NCBI GenBank assembly: GCA_009103225.1
Contig: RHPI01002048.1
Coordinates: 571,036-625,567 of the forward strand
Direction of reading: 5' to 3'
Origin: Chlorokybus atmophyticus
Taxonomy: Eukaryota; Streptophyta; Chlorokybophyceae; Chlorokybales; Chlorokybaceae
DNA length: 54,532 nt
Position numbers and translations under genes: made by a program. The notes below the pieces were generated by a model. The model had not been told where the DNA came from. It saw only the letters and a list, made by a program, of their open reading frames with translations, and did no database searches. Shown here in pieces: positions 36,801-52,587 of this stretch; the first letter of the stretch is position 1; every line of letters starts with the position of its first letter.

Positions 36801-38018
36801 AAAGGCAGGATGGTTGTGCCCGCCAACCGGCTCGGATCCCAATCAACTTCAGGCGGGAGATCCCCTCTGATCCCGCACAACACGCATACGGTCTTCACCG
36901 TGCGCGGCTGCATTGCCAATGTCGCTGAATGCCTCCGCATGAGCGCTTTCCTGCATCAGCATGATGCTGGTGATGACAACAGCGACGACGATGATGATTG
37001 CAGCGTCACTGAGCCATGTCCTCCACGCAAACCTGTGTTGAGGTAGGGTCATTGCCATAAGCGAAGTGCGTGTGTCTTTGCGCAGATGACCATCAGCCGC
37101 TGATGTCGGACGGGTTGTGCTGGGATTGTTAAGCTCCACACGCTTTTGCTCAACAAGACGCAATGCTGAAGTAATCGTTGTTGAATCATTGTCATTGTCA
37201 TTGTTGTTGTTGTTGTTGTTGTTGATGTTGTCGACGTTATTGTTGTTGTCAGACGCCATGCGCGGTTGAAGCACGGCGCCAGATGCGAAATCCAACTCCT
37301 GATCCGAAGATCGCGTGCTGCTTGAAAGAAATTCTTTCACCACTGCAGCAGACGTGCCATCGTAGAACTCGAAAAGCGGCTGCATGTCTGTCTCTTGCTC
37401 AAACTGTCGCAATGTTCGCTGCGCAGCTTGTGCACCTGCTGCCAGGCTCGCTGGAGAGTGTGGTACCTCAGCAAGAGTTGCGGCCAGGAGTGGACTCTGC
37501 GTGAGAGTGCCGTGTGTCATGCACTGAATTCCAAGCAAGCGGCGTTATGTCGTGCAGGTTGACACTAAAACACCAACCAATGCGTCCAATACTCATCACC
37601 GATCTGCAATGCATGCGAGACCAGCATAACCCACACTACAAATCAATACCTGGCCAGCATTCTTGCGCTCGTCAGCCCCTGCATGCTCTGGCGCTTCTAC
37701 CGTTTCATGCAGTCGCCGCCGCTTGGCTTCCCTCACCTCACCCTCCTCCATTTCACTCTCGCTCTCCTCTACTTCCGACTCGTCGCTAATGAGAATGACT
37801 TCACCCTCAGCTATCTCGCAAGGAGGCCAAAATGCACTCGGCTTCCGGTCTTCCTCGCCTTCTTCTCTGCACCTCTTGGGTCTCTCGCGCAGCCGCTGCT
37901 GAAGGCTTTGGATGGTGTGCATGATGGCTGCAAAGCGTGGCATTGCGTCGCGAGCCTGCTGGAGCGTCTCCGCCGTCCGTCTCAAAGCCGCGGCCACCGC
38001 CATCGGCGGCGACCGCAT
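33866..38018 (-). CDS. ePHD - pre-SET - SET - post-SET histone lysine methyltransferase, SUVR/SUV39-like
   Basis: A probable nuclear H3K9 methyltransferase. Fourteen exons: 38018-37650, 37523-37033, 36950-36741, 36672-36564, 36448-36139, 36043-35913, 35739-35643, 35558-35424, 35328-35240, 35132-35040, 34939-34779, 34556-34493, 34425-34283, 34100-33866, giving 878 residues. An acidic N-terminus carries VILISDESEVEE (from residue 74, SUMO-interaction-like), then an Asn/Asp run. Residues about 309-442 form an extended PHD finger (VCVLCG, HDLC, CARSACRKKGASVTC, IWHWPC, LCASC). The pre-SET begins VVCEDISGG and has ARGCRC and ECNESCWCDQRCPNRVVQ. The SET has GWGLRTLEFIERGTFVVEY, NHSCDANL and ELTYDYGW; the post-SET has CKCGSAKCRKWL. 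Catalytic motifs are intact. Two introns use GC donors. Pre-SET and SET match plant SUVR1/2/4, but the ePHD is unusual for that class. Confidence 0.9.
37180..37252. repeat. GTT/GTC triplet array
   Basis: Triplet repeats inside exon 2 of the SET gene encode, on the minus strand, an Asn/Asp-rich run. Length variation would change only the linker. Confidence 0.85.
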
Positions 38019-39063
38019 TGGGGCTCAAGGCTAGCAAGGGTTTGAAAGCTCTTCCAAGCTTGCCTCCTTGCCTGCCTGCCTGCCCGCGTGCATGCTGGTT
38101 TCAAGCATGCTGTCAGGATGCATGCTGGCTTCGTGCGTGCGTGCCTTCATGCGCAATGATAGTGTGGTGCTGTGGTTGCTTGTAGTCGGGGGCTTGCTGC
38201 TTCATTTGTGTGCAGCACCAAGCACTAGTGTCATGAAATCAATCTGCAAACGAGTGCAGTACTTGAAGCTGGGGTATAATACTGGTACTGGTAGTCGTTT
38301 GAACACCGAAACGTTTATACGCATACAAGACAGGAGCTGCATGGGTCATGCGTGCACCATGCCAAAGGAAACCAATCGTATGCGCTTTCATACTTTGACA
38401 AGACGGACGTAAGGACAGATCAGTGTGAATGTGAGCTGACTGAGGCACTCTTCACAACCGATTCTTGACAGTAACAACTATGAAGGGGACAATCGGAAAC
38501 CCAATGACTAGGCCAAGACCAAAACCAGAAAATGACAGCACCTCAAAATCCGCGTCAATGCGGCACAGCTCACCAAGCACTTCGCCACCACGCCCGAGAC
38601 TGCTACTACAGTCAAGCTTGCAGCGGGCCTCCTAGCTCAGGGCCTGAGTCGTTTTAGACTGCTTCTACAGCCAACCTCGTCGCCCTACAGCCGCGTCGGC
38701 GTCGCCGGCCGCCGCGGACGCCGACGCCCCCGCCACTGCCTGACGGAAGCTGACGGCTACTTCCGTGACACAGGAGCTTTTGATTTGAGCGGAAGCTTTG
38801 TCTTGCCTTCCGTGTATTAACAAGAAGGAGCAGCATAGAAACACTGAATCAAGCCCGTGACCACGGTGGTAAGCTGGAGTTTGGCAGCGGCGGTGGCAGG
38901 GGCGGCGGCGCTGTTCCGGGTTGGTGAGGAGGTGGAGGAGTCGGTTGCCACACTGTGCAAAGAGTTGTTGCCAGGGAGATCAGCTTAACAAAGGTTCATT
39001 GGTTTTTGGTCATTGGCCTGGTCGCTGCATTACACGCAACCCGCCGGCCAGCAACTGTTCAGC
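38019..39063. promoter_or_regulatory. Divergent intergenic region, SET gene and CYP23
   Basis: About 1.05 kb lies between the two start codons. It includes a GC-rich island at 38,680-38,750 (GTCGGCGTCGCCGG-type) and GGC-rich sequence at 38,885-38,945 just upstream of CYP23. Imperfect TGCATGC-rich repeats lie near 38,060-38,150. No named motif is recognised. Confidence 0.4.
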
Positions 39064-40398
39064 ATGGCAAGAAGCGGAGGTGGAGGCAGCATGCTGATGT
39101 CGGCGGTGGTCGCCGCCCTACTGTGGGCCGCGCAGTGTAGCGCCCAGGATGAGGACGAGCCGCGCATGGGGAGCGAGAGAGCGGTGATCCAGGTGAGGGG
39201 ACGTGTGTGCCAGGTGTGGTGTAACTGGAAACCAACAACCAAAAGCAATAGATCTTGCCTTGACTAGTTTGCATTGTGTTGCAACAGACCAGTTTCGGTG
39301 ATGTTGAGCTAGGGTTCTACCCGGACTTGGCTCCCAAGTCCGCCGCACACATCCTGGAACTGTTCAAGCTGGGCTGCTACAACACCAACCACATATTCAG
39401 AGTGAGCACTTGGACACATGGACACACGATGCTTGCATGATAGTTTTGGCAGTAACATTCTTGTCATGCTATTTCACCTTCACAGCTTGTGTAGCCATGT
39501 GCCCATTGCCATGCATTGCTTCACACTGTTGTGATGCATGAGGCACCTGCCCGTCAGCATGTTGACCAGTAGCTAGCATGCAAACAGCGTGTGTAGACTG
39601 CTTAGATACTGTGACAGGTGGACAAGGGTTTCGTCGCTCAAGTTGCGGACGTCATCGGGGGAAGGACGGTCGGCATGGATGCCAGGCAGCATATGGAGGC
39701 GGCAAAGACAGTGCCGGGGGAGTTCAGCAAGGTGAAGCATGTGCGCGGGACACTGTCGATGGCAAGGTGTGAATGTGCATGTGTACATTCATGCGCGTGC
39801 TATGCAAAGCGCACTAAGCATTAACAAAGCAACCAAGACAGTTGTCGGGCGCAGGTACTCTGACCCTAATAGTGGCACATCTTCGTTCTCTATACTGCTG
39901 GGCGATGCACCCCACCTTGACGGGCAGGTGCAGCTTTGTGCCCATGCGGTGATGCTTGCATGTGCCAGGGTGGGTCTGTTTGATGGACACGGGCACACAT
40001 CAACAGTATGCAGTGTTTGGAAAAATGACGTATGGCGACGAGGTGCTGTCCAAGCTGGAGCAGTTGGAAACGAGAACTGAGGGCATTTTTGTGATGCCCA
40101 AAGAGCGTATTACCATACTATCTACTTATGTATATGGTGAGCGTGCTAGAGTTGCTTCTGTCTTCGAGCAATAGATCGTAAGTCTTTGCTTTTCTGATCG
40201 CAGTTCTTTGCATGTTTAGACACACAGGAAGGGTGCAGCTGCTGTGAAGAAACACGCCTGCGGTTGCGTGCAGCTGAACAAGCGACCGCGGATGCGGTAA
40301 GCATTAGACGGCCGTTTGACATGGCTCTGCGCCTGAGTGTACTTCTCAAACTGATTATGCGCCACCCTGGCTTGCAGCGTCGAGCATGCTTGCCATGA
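39064..40398 (+). CDS. CYP23: Cyclophilin CYP23-type peptidyl-prolyl isomerase, secretory
   Basis: Seven exons: 39064-39192, 39288-39401, 39618-39766, 39855-39927, 40007-40136, 40220-40296, 40378-40398, giving 230 residues. The N-terminus has a hydrophobic signal segment (LMSAVVAALLWAAQCSA), so entry to the secretory pathway is expected. The body matches plant CYP23 closely: NTNHIFRVDKGFVAQVADV, KVKHVRGTLSM, SSFSILLGDAPHLDG, YAVFGKMTYGDE and EGIFVMPKERITILSTYVY. This clade is divergent from CYPA-type cyclophilins, so strong isomerase activity should not be assumed. The last exon is only 21 bases including the stop; without that splice the frame would add about 30 unrelated residues. CYP23 is a plant-lineage subfamily, which supports the taxonomic placement. 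The gene is divergent from the SET gene. Confidence 0.94.
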
Positions 40399-41499
40399 TC
40401 ACACAAGCTCGCCAGTGCCTGCAATGGCCAGCGCCTGGCCGCCATTGCACCTCCCAGGCAATGCTGCAAAGGGTGTCAGCATGGAGGAGCATGCCTGCAA
40501 CCCAGATGCCATGACAATTGTTGACAGACATGGTCACTCCCCATCAACAGCCACGTGTGTTCTATTGGCTACCACAAAGCCTGTGCGTTGATGACCATAG
40601 ACAATACAGTGTTATCGGTACAGTGGTAACTGTAGGCATAACAGCACAGAGCACCTAGTTTGGCGTTAGTACAATTGATGATGATGGGGATGGGAATGCC
40701 ACTTGGTTTCTTGGGCGAGGGCTCAATTTCGTGCCTGTTGTTGGCGTCGCCACCGGTGTAGTCCGCCTCTGCACAGCCATACAGGATGCTGCATTTAACT
40801 GAGTTGTAGTCTGGCGCTGTACATATCGCATAAGGAAAGTACCTGCAAGTCGCTAGTTTCAGCTGGGCCATGTCTGGTAGTTTTTTCCAATAGCAAACAG
40901 CCGTTTCCATGGAGTGTCTGTTGGACTGACAATTATTGCTGTAGTGACCTCAATAGCAAACATTCGCTTCCATGGAGTGTCTGTTGGACTGACAATTATT
41001 GCTGTAGTGACCACAACAGGTTTCACTGATAAACACTGGTAATATACTTACTCCGCCACCATTCCTTTCTTATGTACAAAAAGAAAGGCACTCCTACCTC
41101 AGGAATTTTGTGACTACACATCCCATGTGAAGCAGCTGTCCAGACAAGGCACCGCACAACATTTTGATAGTGATTGCAATGCAGTTGGAACCTATACAAG
41201 ATGAGCATGATTATGTCCCGTCAGGGGTTACAGCGAGCGCCATGGACGCATAGCCTTGCGGCATGCTAACGTGCTTCAACCAAACTCGCCGGGGTGTTGT
41301 GGGCGTTGGTGAGCAGGCACAACAATTCCATAATCAGCCCATAAAAACGACCAGTACAACATGTAATAGCAAAACTGTCTTACAGGCATTACCCGACTGC
41401 ATCACCCTGAGCGCCCTATAAACTGAGCTTTGCTGACCAACTGTATATGAGAAGCAACACGAGAATGCCGGCAACACGCGCAGCATTGCGTCAAACACT
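40399..41499. other. Convergent intergenic region with uncharacterised minus-strand ORFs
   Basis: Between CYP23 (+) and thioredoxin x (-) there are two minus-strand open frames, 40569-40910 and 41023-41208. The first contains the string KKPSGIPIPIIINCTNAKL and begins METAVCYWKKL. Neither matches a family I recognise, and a 62-bp duplication sits between them. They could be exons of an unknown gene or chance frames. Confidence 0.3.
40889..41012. repeat. 62-bp tandem duplication
   Basis: CAATAGCAAAC starts each of two copies, at 40889 and 40951, and the shared part CCATGGAGTGTCTGTTGGAC continues to GTAGTGACC with almost no change. It is therefore a recent duplication. Confidence 0.88.
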
Positions 41500-42884
41500 C
41501 TATGCTAGCTGCGGCAACCATTCTGAAATCAAATTCTGCAACTTATCGCGTGTGATGGCACCTTCTGTGTGACTGGCCTCAACCTTCTTGCCATCCCTGA
41601 AGATGATCAACGTAGGAAGCCCGTACACCTTGTACTTCTCGACCAATGTGGGGTTGCCGTCGGTCTCAATCTTGACAACTTTCAACTTACCCTCGTACTC
41701 CTGCAACACATAGAGGCTAGTTAGCAGGGGCCTCTAAACGACATAGACTCCTTGAAACTCCTAGAAACACTTACTCCACCTACTATAATCCCACATCACC
41801 CATGCTGCTGACAGCCACAGGCATGGATGACATGGGAAGTAATACCCATGACCTTGGCACGTACGGAAATATGTGCTACGCCTGTTCTTGCAAAGTGTGG
41901 CAAAGAACTTGCTGGTTAGCACATGCCTGCTGGCTTGCTCTACCCGTGCAATGCACTAACCATGCAACAAACTGGTAACTGGTGTGAACAACCTGTCAAG
42001 CAACGACACATTATGGGCCAACCCACCTTGGCAGCCCACTCCACAGATGGAAGCACAAGCCTGCAGGGCCCACACCAGGAAGCCCAGAAATCAACTAGAA
42101 CGGGCTCAGTCGCCTTCAACACTTCCTGCTCAAAGTTGTCGCTGTTGACTTCCAACACACCACCAGCACAGCGCGTCCTGAGAAAGTAAAAGACTTCATG
42201 CAAAAATACGTGCACACTGCATAATGACTTCAGTGCAGTTCATGCTCAATATGCACACGACCTTAGGCAATGCTTTTCTTCAAGATGCGTGATGGCATGC
42301 CCGGAATTGCATTTCTCTACAGTGCAAAGCGAATGTCAAAGCTAGCTATCGCTGCTCTGTTCTGATTGACGATAAGGATGTAACACTCAGACGGCTGTTG
42401 CTCAGTTCAAGGTGTCGTGTTTCTACAGTGCAGCACCTCTAAGTGCAATTATTAAATGTCAGATATCAAAGCACACCGCGGTACTACCCTGCCCTTCATA
42501 CGCACACATGAAAAGCGCTAGCGCTTCCAGCCGGCATGGCTTCCATCGTAGTACAGGACGTGCATGACATGGGAAGACTCTGGAATGAAACCGAGGGTGT
42601 GCAATCTAGACTGTACTCCTGGCACGTTGAATTTTTGTGCAGCGTTGTCATACACAGCATGACACGTACGTAATCTGCGTGCGTCCAGCCCTGGCCGCTG
42701 CGTAAGGCAGCCGCTGTGCTACCAGCGACGCTGGCCTCTGCCCATAGAACGCGCCTCGTGATGGCCTCACAGACGGCTTTGATGCATAGGAAGATGACAA
42801 CGCTGCAGCCAGAGACGACGGCGCTGAGGCCAGTGACGTCGTCGTGGCCGGCAGCGCACAGACAGACAGAGCCATGCTGGCCAT
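41500..42884 (-). CDS. TRXX: Plastid thioredoxin, x-type
   Basis: Three exons: 42884-42670, 42177-42027, 41700-41500, giving a 188-residue precursor. Residues 1 to about 70 are a Ser/Ala/Thr-rich, acid-free transit peptide (MASMALSVCALPATTTSLAS...) ending near RTQITTRCAGG, so the product should act in the chloroplast stroma. The thioredoxin fold follows: VLVDFWASWCGPC active site, KVVKIETDGNP, the cis-proline segment VYGLPTLIIF, and EGAITRDKL. The last two are closer to TRX x than to f, m or y types. Known x-type thioredoxins serve 2-Cys peroxiredoxin and redox buffering; that role here is inference. The start is the first ATG giving a typical transit peptide. The gene is head to head with PABP, only 375 bases apart. 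Confidence 0.9.
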
Positions 42885-46665
<3,781 letters not shown>

Positions 46666-47475
46666 CAGGCGGTCTGATGCCATGCACATTTTTGCGGGGG
46701 TTTGGTAGAGCAGTCGCACGGGAGCAATTTACAGTTGGTGGACACTCAGCTTGCGCTGGGTGGCTGGCTGGCTGAGGAGAGGGGCTAGGGGTTTTAGGTT
46801 GGGTAATCGGGAGCTGCAGCAGTCTTGTGGTGGGCCGTCCACAGGCTGGTGACATTGCCCTGGTACCTGTGCAAGTGACAATGGCAGAAGGTGGTACTCC
46901 CGCCAGTTTGTGCGCTCTGCTGGCCAGAAACTCATTGCATCGCAAGGCAGCGCACTCAGGCGAGGTGCTAACTGACGTGCAAGAGCGAAGCAACTGTTGC
47001 AGTTGCTTGCATCAGTTGCATGCGCAGTTGTGCAGCCCAGGCTGCACAGCTGATATACTTTACCAGCGTGGAGATGGCGCAACGACAATCAAGTCAGCTG
47101 GGCAGTATGGAAGGAAGATAACAGCAGGCGCTCTTACGAGGGTGTGCGCAAGAATTGTTTTTGGATGGTGCTATATTACCTTTGTGAAGCCTCACATGAA
47201 AGGCACCGAGACATGTATATTCCTGCACATGGAGTCCACAACAGGGCAGACGTCTTTTGCGGGCATTGCAATGTTGGCTGCTGTTAAAAGTAGCCTCCTA
47301 TCTTCTAAGAGACGGGAGATGTCATTGTTGTGGTGCTGGCGCAAACAGAACAGCTTTTGCTGAAATCTGTGGATTGGCCAGTTTGTATGGCAGCTTAGTA
47401 ACAAGATATGCCTTACATGCAGTGTCTGGGTCTTGCATGCGTTCTGTGTTGGGGACATTGGGTTGCGAGGTACAC

Positions 47476-47480
<5 letters not shown>

Positions 47481-47557
<77 letters not shown>
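47481..47557. repeat. (GA)n microsatellite
   Basis: About 38 GA units. An ambiguous base, n, at 47558 marks the end of the array, so its true length is uncertain. Confidence 0.95.
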
Positions 47558-47687
47558 NGAAGTTCCCCTTGCACACATGTAGCGCGGCTGATTGCCCTCT
47601 TTGTTGATGTTAAAGTACAAGCGCACTCCCTCTGGATCTGATACAACCATAACTGTCAAACACACACACATGTGCAGAGAGAGAAAG

Positions 47688-47689
<2 letters not shown>

Positions 47690-47753
<64 letters not shown>
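47690..47753. repeat. (GA)n microsatellite, second array
   Basis: About 31 GA units lie 130 bases after the first array. The two arrays are separated by unique sequence carrying a short CACACACAC run. Confidence 0.95.
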
Positions 47754-47754
<1 letters not shown>

Positions 47755-49947
47755 ACTTGCAATGTAACAAACACCACAAGAACAAACACAGAGGGTAAGT
47801 AGGTGGTGCCGGACCGAGAGTATCATGCATATGATGTAATCGGTGTTCAATAGTGGTAGCGCCGCCCTGTTGGCCATGCATGGTGCTAAAGAGCGGCAAC
47901 TGTCAAGCTGCGTGGGAAGCAAAAATAACGGAGTGGGAGTGCTCATATGAAGAGCAACAGCAATCGCACGGCACAGACAGTGCGATAGTGTTTTGCGGGA
48001 AATTGCATGATGCGCGCCATTAGTCGAAACCCAAACAACGCAACCGCAATTGCGGCAGGAAGTGGCGGAGTGGAGGTGGTGGCGAGAGTGTAGCGGGAGG
48101 GAGGAGGAGTCCATGTCCTGATGTGGTAGTCATTGTGATGGATGTAGCGATTAAGGTCGCTGACCATGGCAACATGTGCACGTATTTAAGGCTGCAATGC
48201 ATGCATGATTGACAGGGGGGCGGTAGAGGTACGATGATAGTTAGGAAGTAGGTTGCACGCAAGTAGGCTAGAGGCCTATGGTTGTGTATGTAGTTGTGCG
48301 GTGAGTGAGATGTACTGTTGTAGTGATTGCATGTCGCATGCGCATGTACACGGCATATTGTATGTTTAATTGCATGCGCACCTTGCATCTTGTGTACTCA
48401 CCAACTCGACCTGCAGGCAAAGGCGCATGCTACCTACTGACTACCTCCAACCCTACCACTACTGCCCCCCTGTTAGCCATGCATGCATGGCAATTGCAAT
48501 CACTGCACCGCGGCTAAGTGTTATGCATTTCCTATTTCGTACGGGGTGTTTAATGCCTGCAACTTGCATTTGGGAGTGAAGTCTCAACATTGTCTTTTAA
48601 CACACATATGACAATTATAAAAGTACATTTGAACGAAGGCAACCATTGCGCAAAGCTGAAATTATCGTTTTGCTCATTTTCGTGTTTCACAAGTTGTTGG
48701 GTGGTTGTAAATTCTTGCATGCTGCAGCCAGCGCAGGCTTTGACGGTGCTGGAACACGAGGGGTGCGTCAAGGCGTTTCGCGGCATAGTCCAGCACACAA
48801 AAGTGCATATGACCCGCATGTTGGGTTTTGTGTTTATGTATAGGCAGCGGATTGCCTTCCCTCCATTTCACCATATGGCTTGTGCGCTGCAGCCGGTTCA
48901 CGGAACCTGGTTCAGGGCGTGGCTCTGTTGAAGCGCGCGACTATGGTTGTGTGCGCAGCCCTGGGATAGCCACTACCCCACCACGACTGGCCCCCATGAC
49001 CACCCTGTCGGACGTGGCGGTGCTCTTCGCGTGAGGCATGTGGCAGCTGATGCATGCTAGCATGCTTAGTCGAGCAATTGCCAATCACAACATGCACATC
49101 GGTTGTGCATGTTGGTAAGGTTAAATTGGGCTTGATTAACGCTATAGCTTTGACATTAAGACCGTGTTCATCTATTGCGCTACATTATGTCTGTACGTCA
49201 TGCACGCTGGTAATCAGCATGCATGACGCCCCTTCTCATACGTTATAAGAAGGGGACTGAGGGCGAAATAAGGTTGGCTGTGGTTGTTGCTGTGTGGCCA
49301 TACATGGTTTCGCTTTGAATGATGGTGACTTATCGTTGGTATGTGTGTATGTTGCATAGCAATGCATAAACGACTCCTTGCAAATATCACATCTTGTGGA
49401 AGTACTACTATAGTATTCACAGTAATTTCAACCATATTTTACGATACAGCTGAGCAAACATTCGTGAATGGTTCACGACCACATGATTGTAAACATCAAC
49501 GAATTGTCATGTATGTGAACGTACATGAACAATAGTCTCCATATGGCATAAAGTTAACAAAGTTAATGCATTATGTTTACGTGTATGTGAGTTATGCGGG
49601 CGCTCTTTTTTCTCTCTGCAAATGTACGTGTGATTATATGATCACGTGAACATCGTTTGTACAAGAGACTAATGTTTTGTAAGATAGAGTTCACCACTTG
49701 TATACTGTATTTATCGTGCATGTAACTTAATGTTGAATTGTGAATGGATTGTAGATTGCTTGCTTAATGAAGTATGCATGGTAAAACTCCCAAGATAGGT
49801 TATTTTATTTATTTCAACAATATTACAATATGATACTATGCGCACATTGTGAGGTGCATTATAGAAATGGTACATTGAGCAATTGTCATGCCATTAAATT
49901 ACTGCTGAATCCCATATGGTTGATAATATTATTATATGGCAATGCAA

Positions 49948-49976
49948 GCTATAAATGACTCCGAGTCATTTATAGC
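49948..49976. repeat. Perfect 13-bp-stem hairpin
   Basis: GCTATAAATGACT and AGTCATTTATAGC flank a 3-base loop, CCG. It lies in AT-rich non-coding sequence. Confidence 0.8.
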
Positions 49977-51920
49977 AATTACAATCGAGGCAATTGTATC
50001 TTTGCTAAAACTTAGTTGAAAGTGCACGGAATTGCATCCAATGCAATTGTGTTTTGGCTAAGACTTATGATAAAATGCATAAAAATTTGCTCGCAAAGTA
50101 GCTTCTACAATAAGTGCATGGTTATCAAGAGTATTGTTTACTCTTGATATATAACAAACGCCCTCCTGTCATGAAGAACCCCTGACAAGCACATGGTTTA
50201 TGCGTCTTTCAATATATCTACTACACTTCTTGCATGAGATGCACAGGCTCTTGCACGACATGCAAGGCATGGGGTATCAGCGCAGAGTGCTCATCTCCAA
50301 GCTCAGAGCCGTACTCTGGTCTAAATCATATGTTTGACTGCACGTATTGGCACTTGTTTCAAATGGTTGCTGCTGGCTCCACGCGAGATGCAATGCGTGA
50401 GTGATGGACATTGCAAGCGGAGAGCACGTTGTTGGTGCCCAGTGTATGTTTAATTGTTGTGACATCTTTGGCGACATGTGCCTGCTGTTTAACAACTATT
50501 TTATGACTTAGCATGCCATGACCGTGACGAAGCAATGACTACAGCCACTTTCTGGCGAGCGTGTGGTTAGTGCCCATTGCACACAGGGTACAAGACCGGA
50601 GCAGCAAGCTGGCAAGCTAGTGGAGTGGCTGTAGGCATTCACACAGTCAAAGTCAGCGTCGCTCTACTCTGCTGTGCTTTGGTTCAACCTCTCCTCTGCT
50701 ATCTTGCCTCCTGTTTGTGCCCAAGAACCTACTGGGCGCTACCTCAGCCTACTCCTCGTCACACTCATTGCACATAATGCTTAGTGTTTAGCGCCGCCTT
50801 GTAGCTAAGCTGTTGGTGTGGTGCAACTCTTGTTAAGTTAGCTTGTTCTTGTGCCCGTGTGTTGCTTTGCCTTGCCTTTATGAATGCAATACTATACCTT
50901 ATGGTCACCATATGCATACGGTATGCATAGTCACTAATCTCATGCTTCTATCTAAGATGATGGGGGGTGGAGGAGTGGGGGGCGGAAGGGACTGTGTATA
51001 TTCCAAAGGGTGGGGGGGTGTCATGTACATGGAATGGGACCATCATAGTCCTTGATGGCATATGGCTCTTATGGCAACGACTTTTGCTGCCATATCCTAG
51101 CAATTAAAGCGCTAATGTCATGAGAGGGCTTAAATTGGGTAAATGATAATTATAACGTATGCATTTACGTCACAAACGGTTAGCACAACTCCGAGTCCCC
51201 AGGGTATAACTTCCTCAAGATAGGATACTTTTTATGTCACATATCATATTTTTCAATGTACATCGGCCTCGTCTAATGGCCTTATGGAACATCAGTGTGA
51301 TTGCACCTGCAATTTCAGTTTGCATCATGCAACAAACTTCAACTTGAACATGGTAGAAGCCCAGCAAGATGTTACAATCATGTACAGGTGTAATCATTAC
51401 GCCATGATGCCGCTCAGCGGAATTAAGGTCTCAATCAACTTGAGGTTTTTCCTTTTTATGGACACCAACGTGACCCATGCGGATTGAGAAGAGTGTTGAT
51501 CATGATGTTGCAATGATGGTGTTGCAGCCTGCAGAAACCCTGTTGCCGCATGAATTCGCGTTAACTATCCAACAGTTTGGGTCGCCACGCAGCTATCAAC
51601 TTCGCTACAGGGCCAAGAACGTCGACAATCCAGTTGTAAATCGCCTGTACTTTCCACGACTCTGTAAGAGTATGAAATGAGCTAACATGCAATCGCATGT
51701 CCATTAACTAACCACACACTCTTATACAAACGCACGCGCACAGTGCAATGCGATAACTTGTGCCAAGCAGTGGGGACATAAAATTCACTCTGCTGCATGA
51801 CAAAGTTGGCCATGTACACGTACGACCGCGCACGTCACAACCAAGCATTACGGTCATTGTCCGTAATAACATGGCAACGTCATCATCATCATCTGCATAC
51901 TGAGCAACAACAACAACATC

Positions 51921-51949
51921 ATGTACAAAGCTATGATAGCTTTGTACAT
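51921..51949. repeat. Perfect 14-bp-stem palindrome
   Basis: ATGTACAAAGCTAT and ATAGCTTTGTACAT are separated by a single G. No neighbouring gene gives it a role. Confidence 0.85.
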
Positions 51950-52587
51950 TGCTGTAAAAAAGGGAATCAATGGACGCAAGGCTCACGGTCGTAGCAACAC
52001 ACCGGCATAAGCCACCACATACCACAGGTTAGCACACGTCCCGCACGACTAGCATACACGCACACGCAAAGATGCCACCATATAAGCCTGCTCACCTGCG
52101 CGCAACACCTCATGCACAAGCCAACGGTCATATACTACGTAGAAATGTGGCTGCATGTGCCACCACATACCACATGTTGACACACGCCTAGCATAACAAG
52201 CATATATGCATACACACGAATGCCACTCACACTCATACACTCACGTGCACGCGCGGATGCACGCAACTGCACAGTGCACTACTGATTTCCTCATGGAAGA
52301 ACACTGTGACATGCCGTGGTGGTACAGCGCATAAACACATGTACTCAACAAAACACACGCAAGCACGCAAGCATTGAGAGCATTAAAACGAACGTTCAAG
52401 TGAGTGCTTCGCATTCTGCATCAGATAGTGCGGTCTGTACCTGGGGATACATCTCCGTGCATTCGTTATCACTGTCACCACATAGTGCGCACACAAGCAC
52501 AAGTGTGGTGAGTGGTAGCAGCATCAGGACAGACAGTAGAGCACAAACACTCTACCCTGCATACATTTTCACCTGTGGACTAGCTGC

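Larger units (their letters stand above)
46666..52587. other. Gene-poor region, nothing recognised
   Basis: The first few hundred bases are presumably PABP 3' untranslated sequence. Beyond them I see (GA)n arrays, AT-rich low-information sequence and hairpins, listed separately. No ORF has a domain I recognise. Open frames at 47.2-47.9 kb are products of the GA/CT repeats. Confidence 0.5.

Noticed and set aside
36849-37538. Full-length reading of the 229-codon minus-strand ORF as one exon
   Set aside because: Its last third runs into an intron. Splicing at 37033 to 36950 restores the frame leading to the zinc finger.
47192-47899. Long Ser/Leu or Arg/Glu ORFs
   Set aside because: They are produced by (GA)n repeats and include an ambiguous base.
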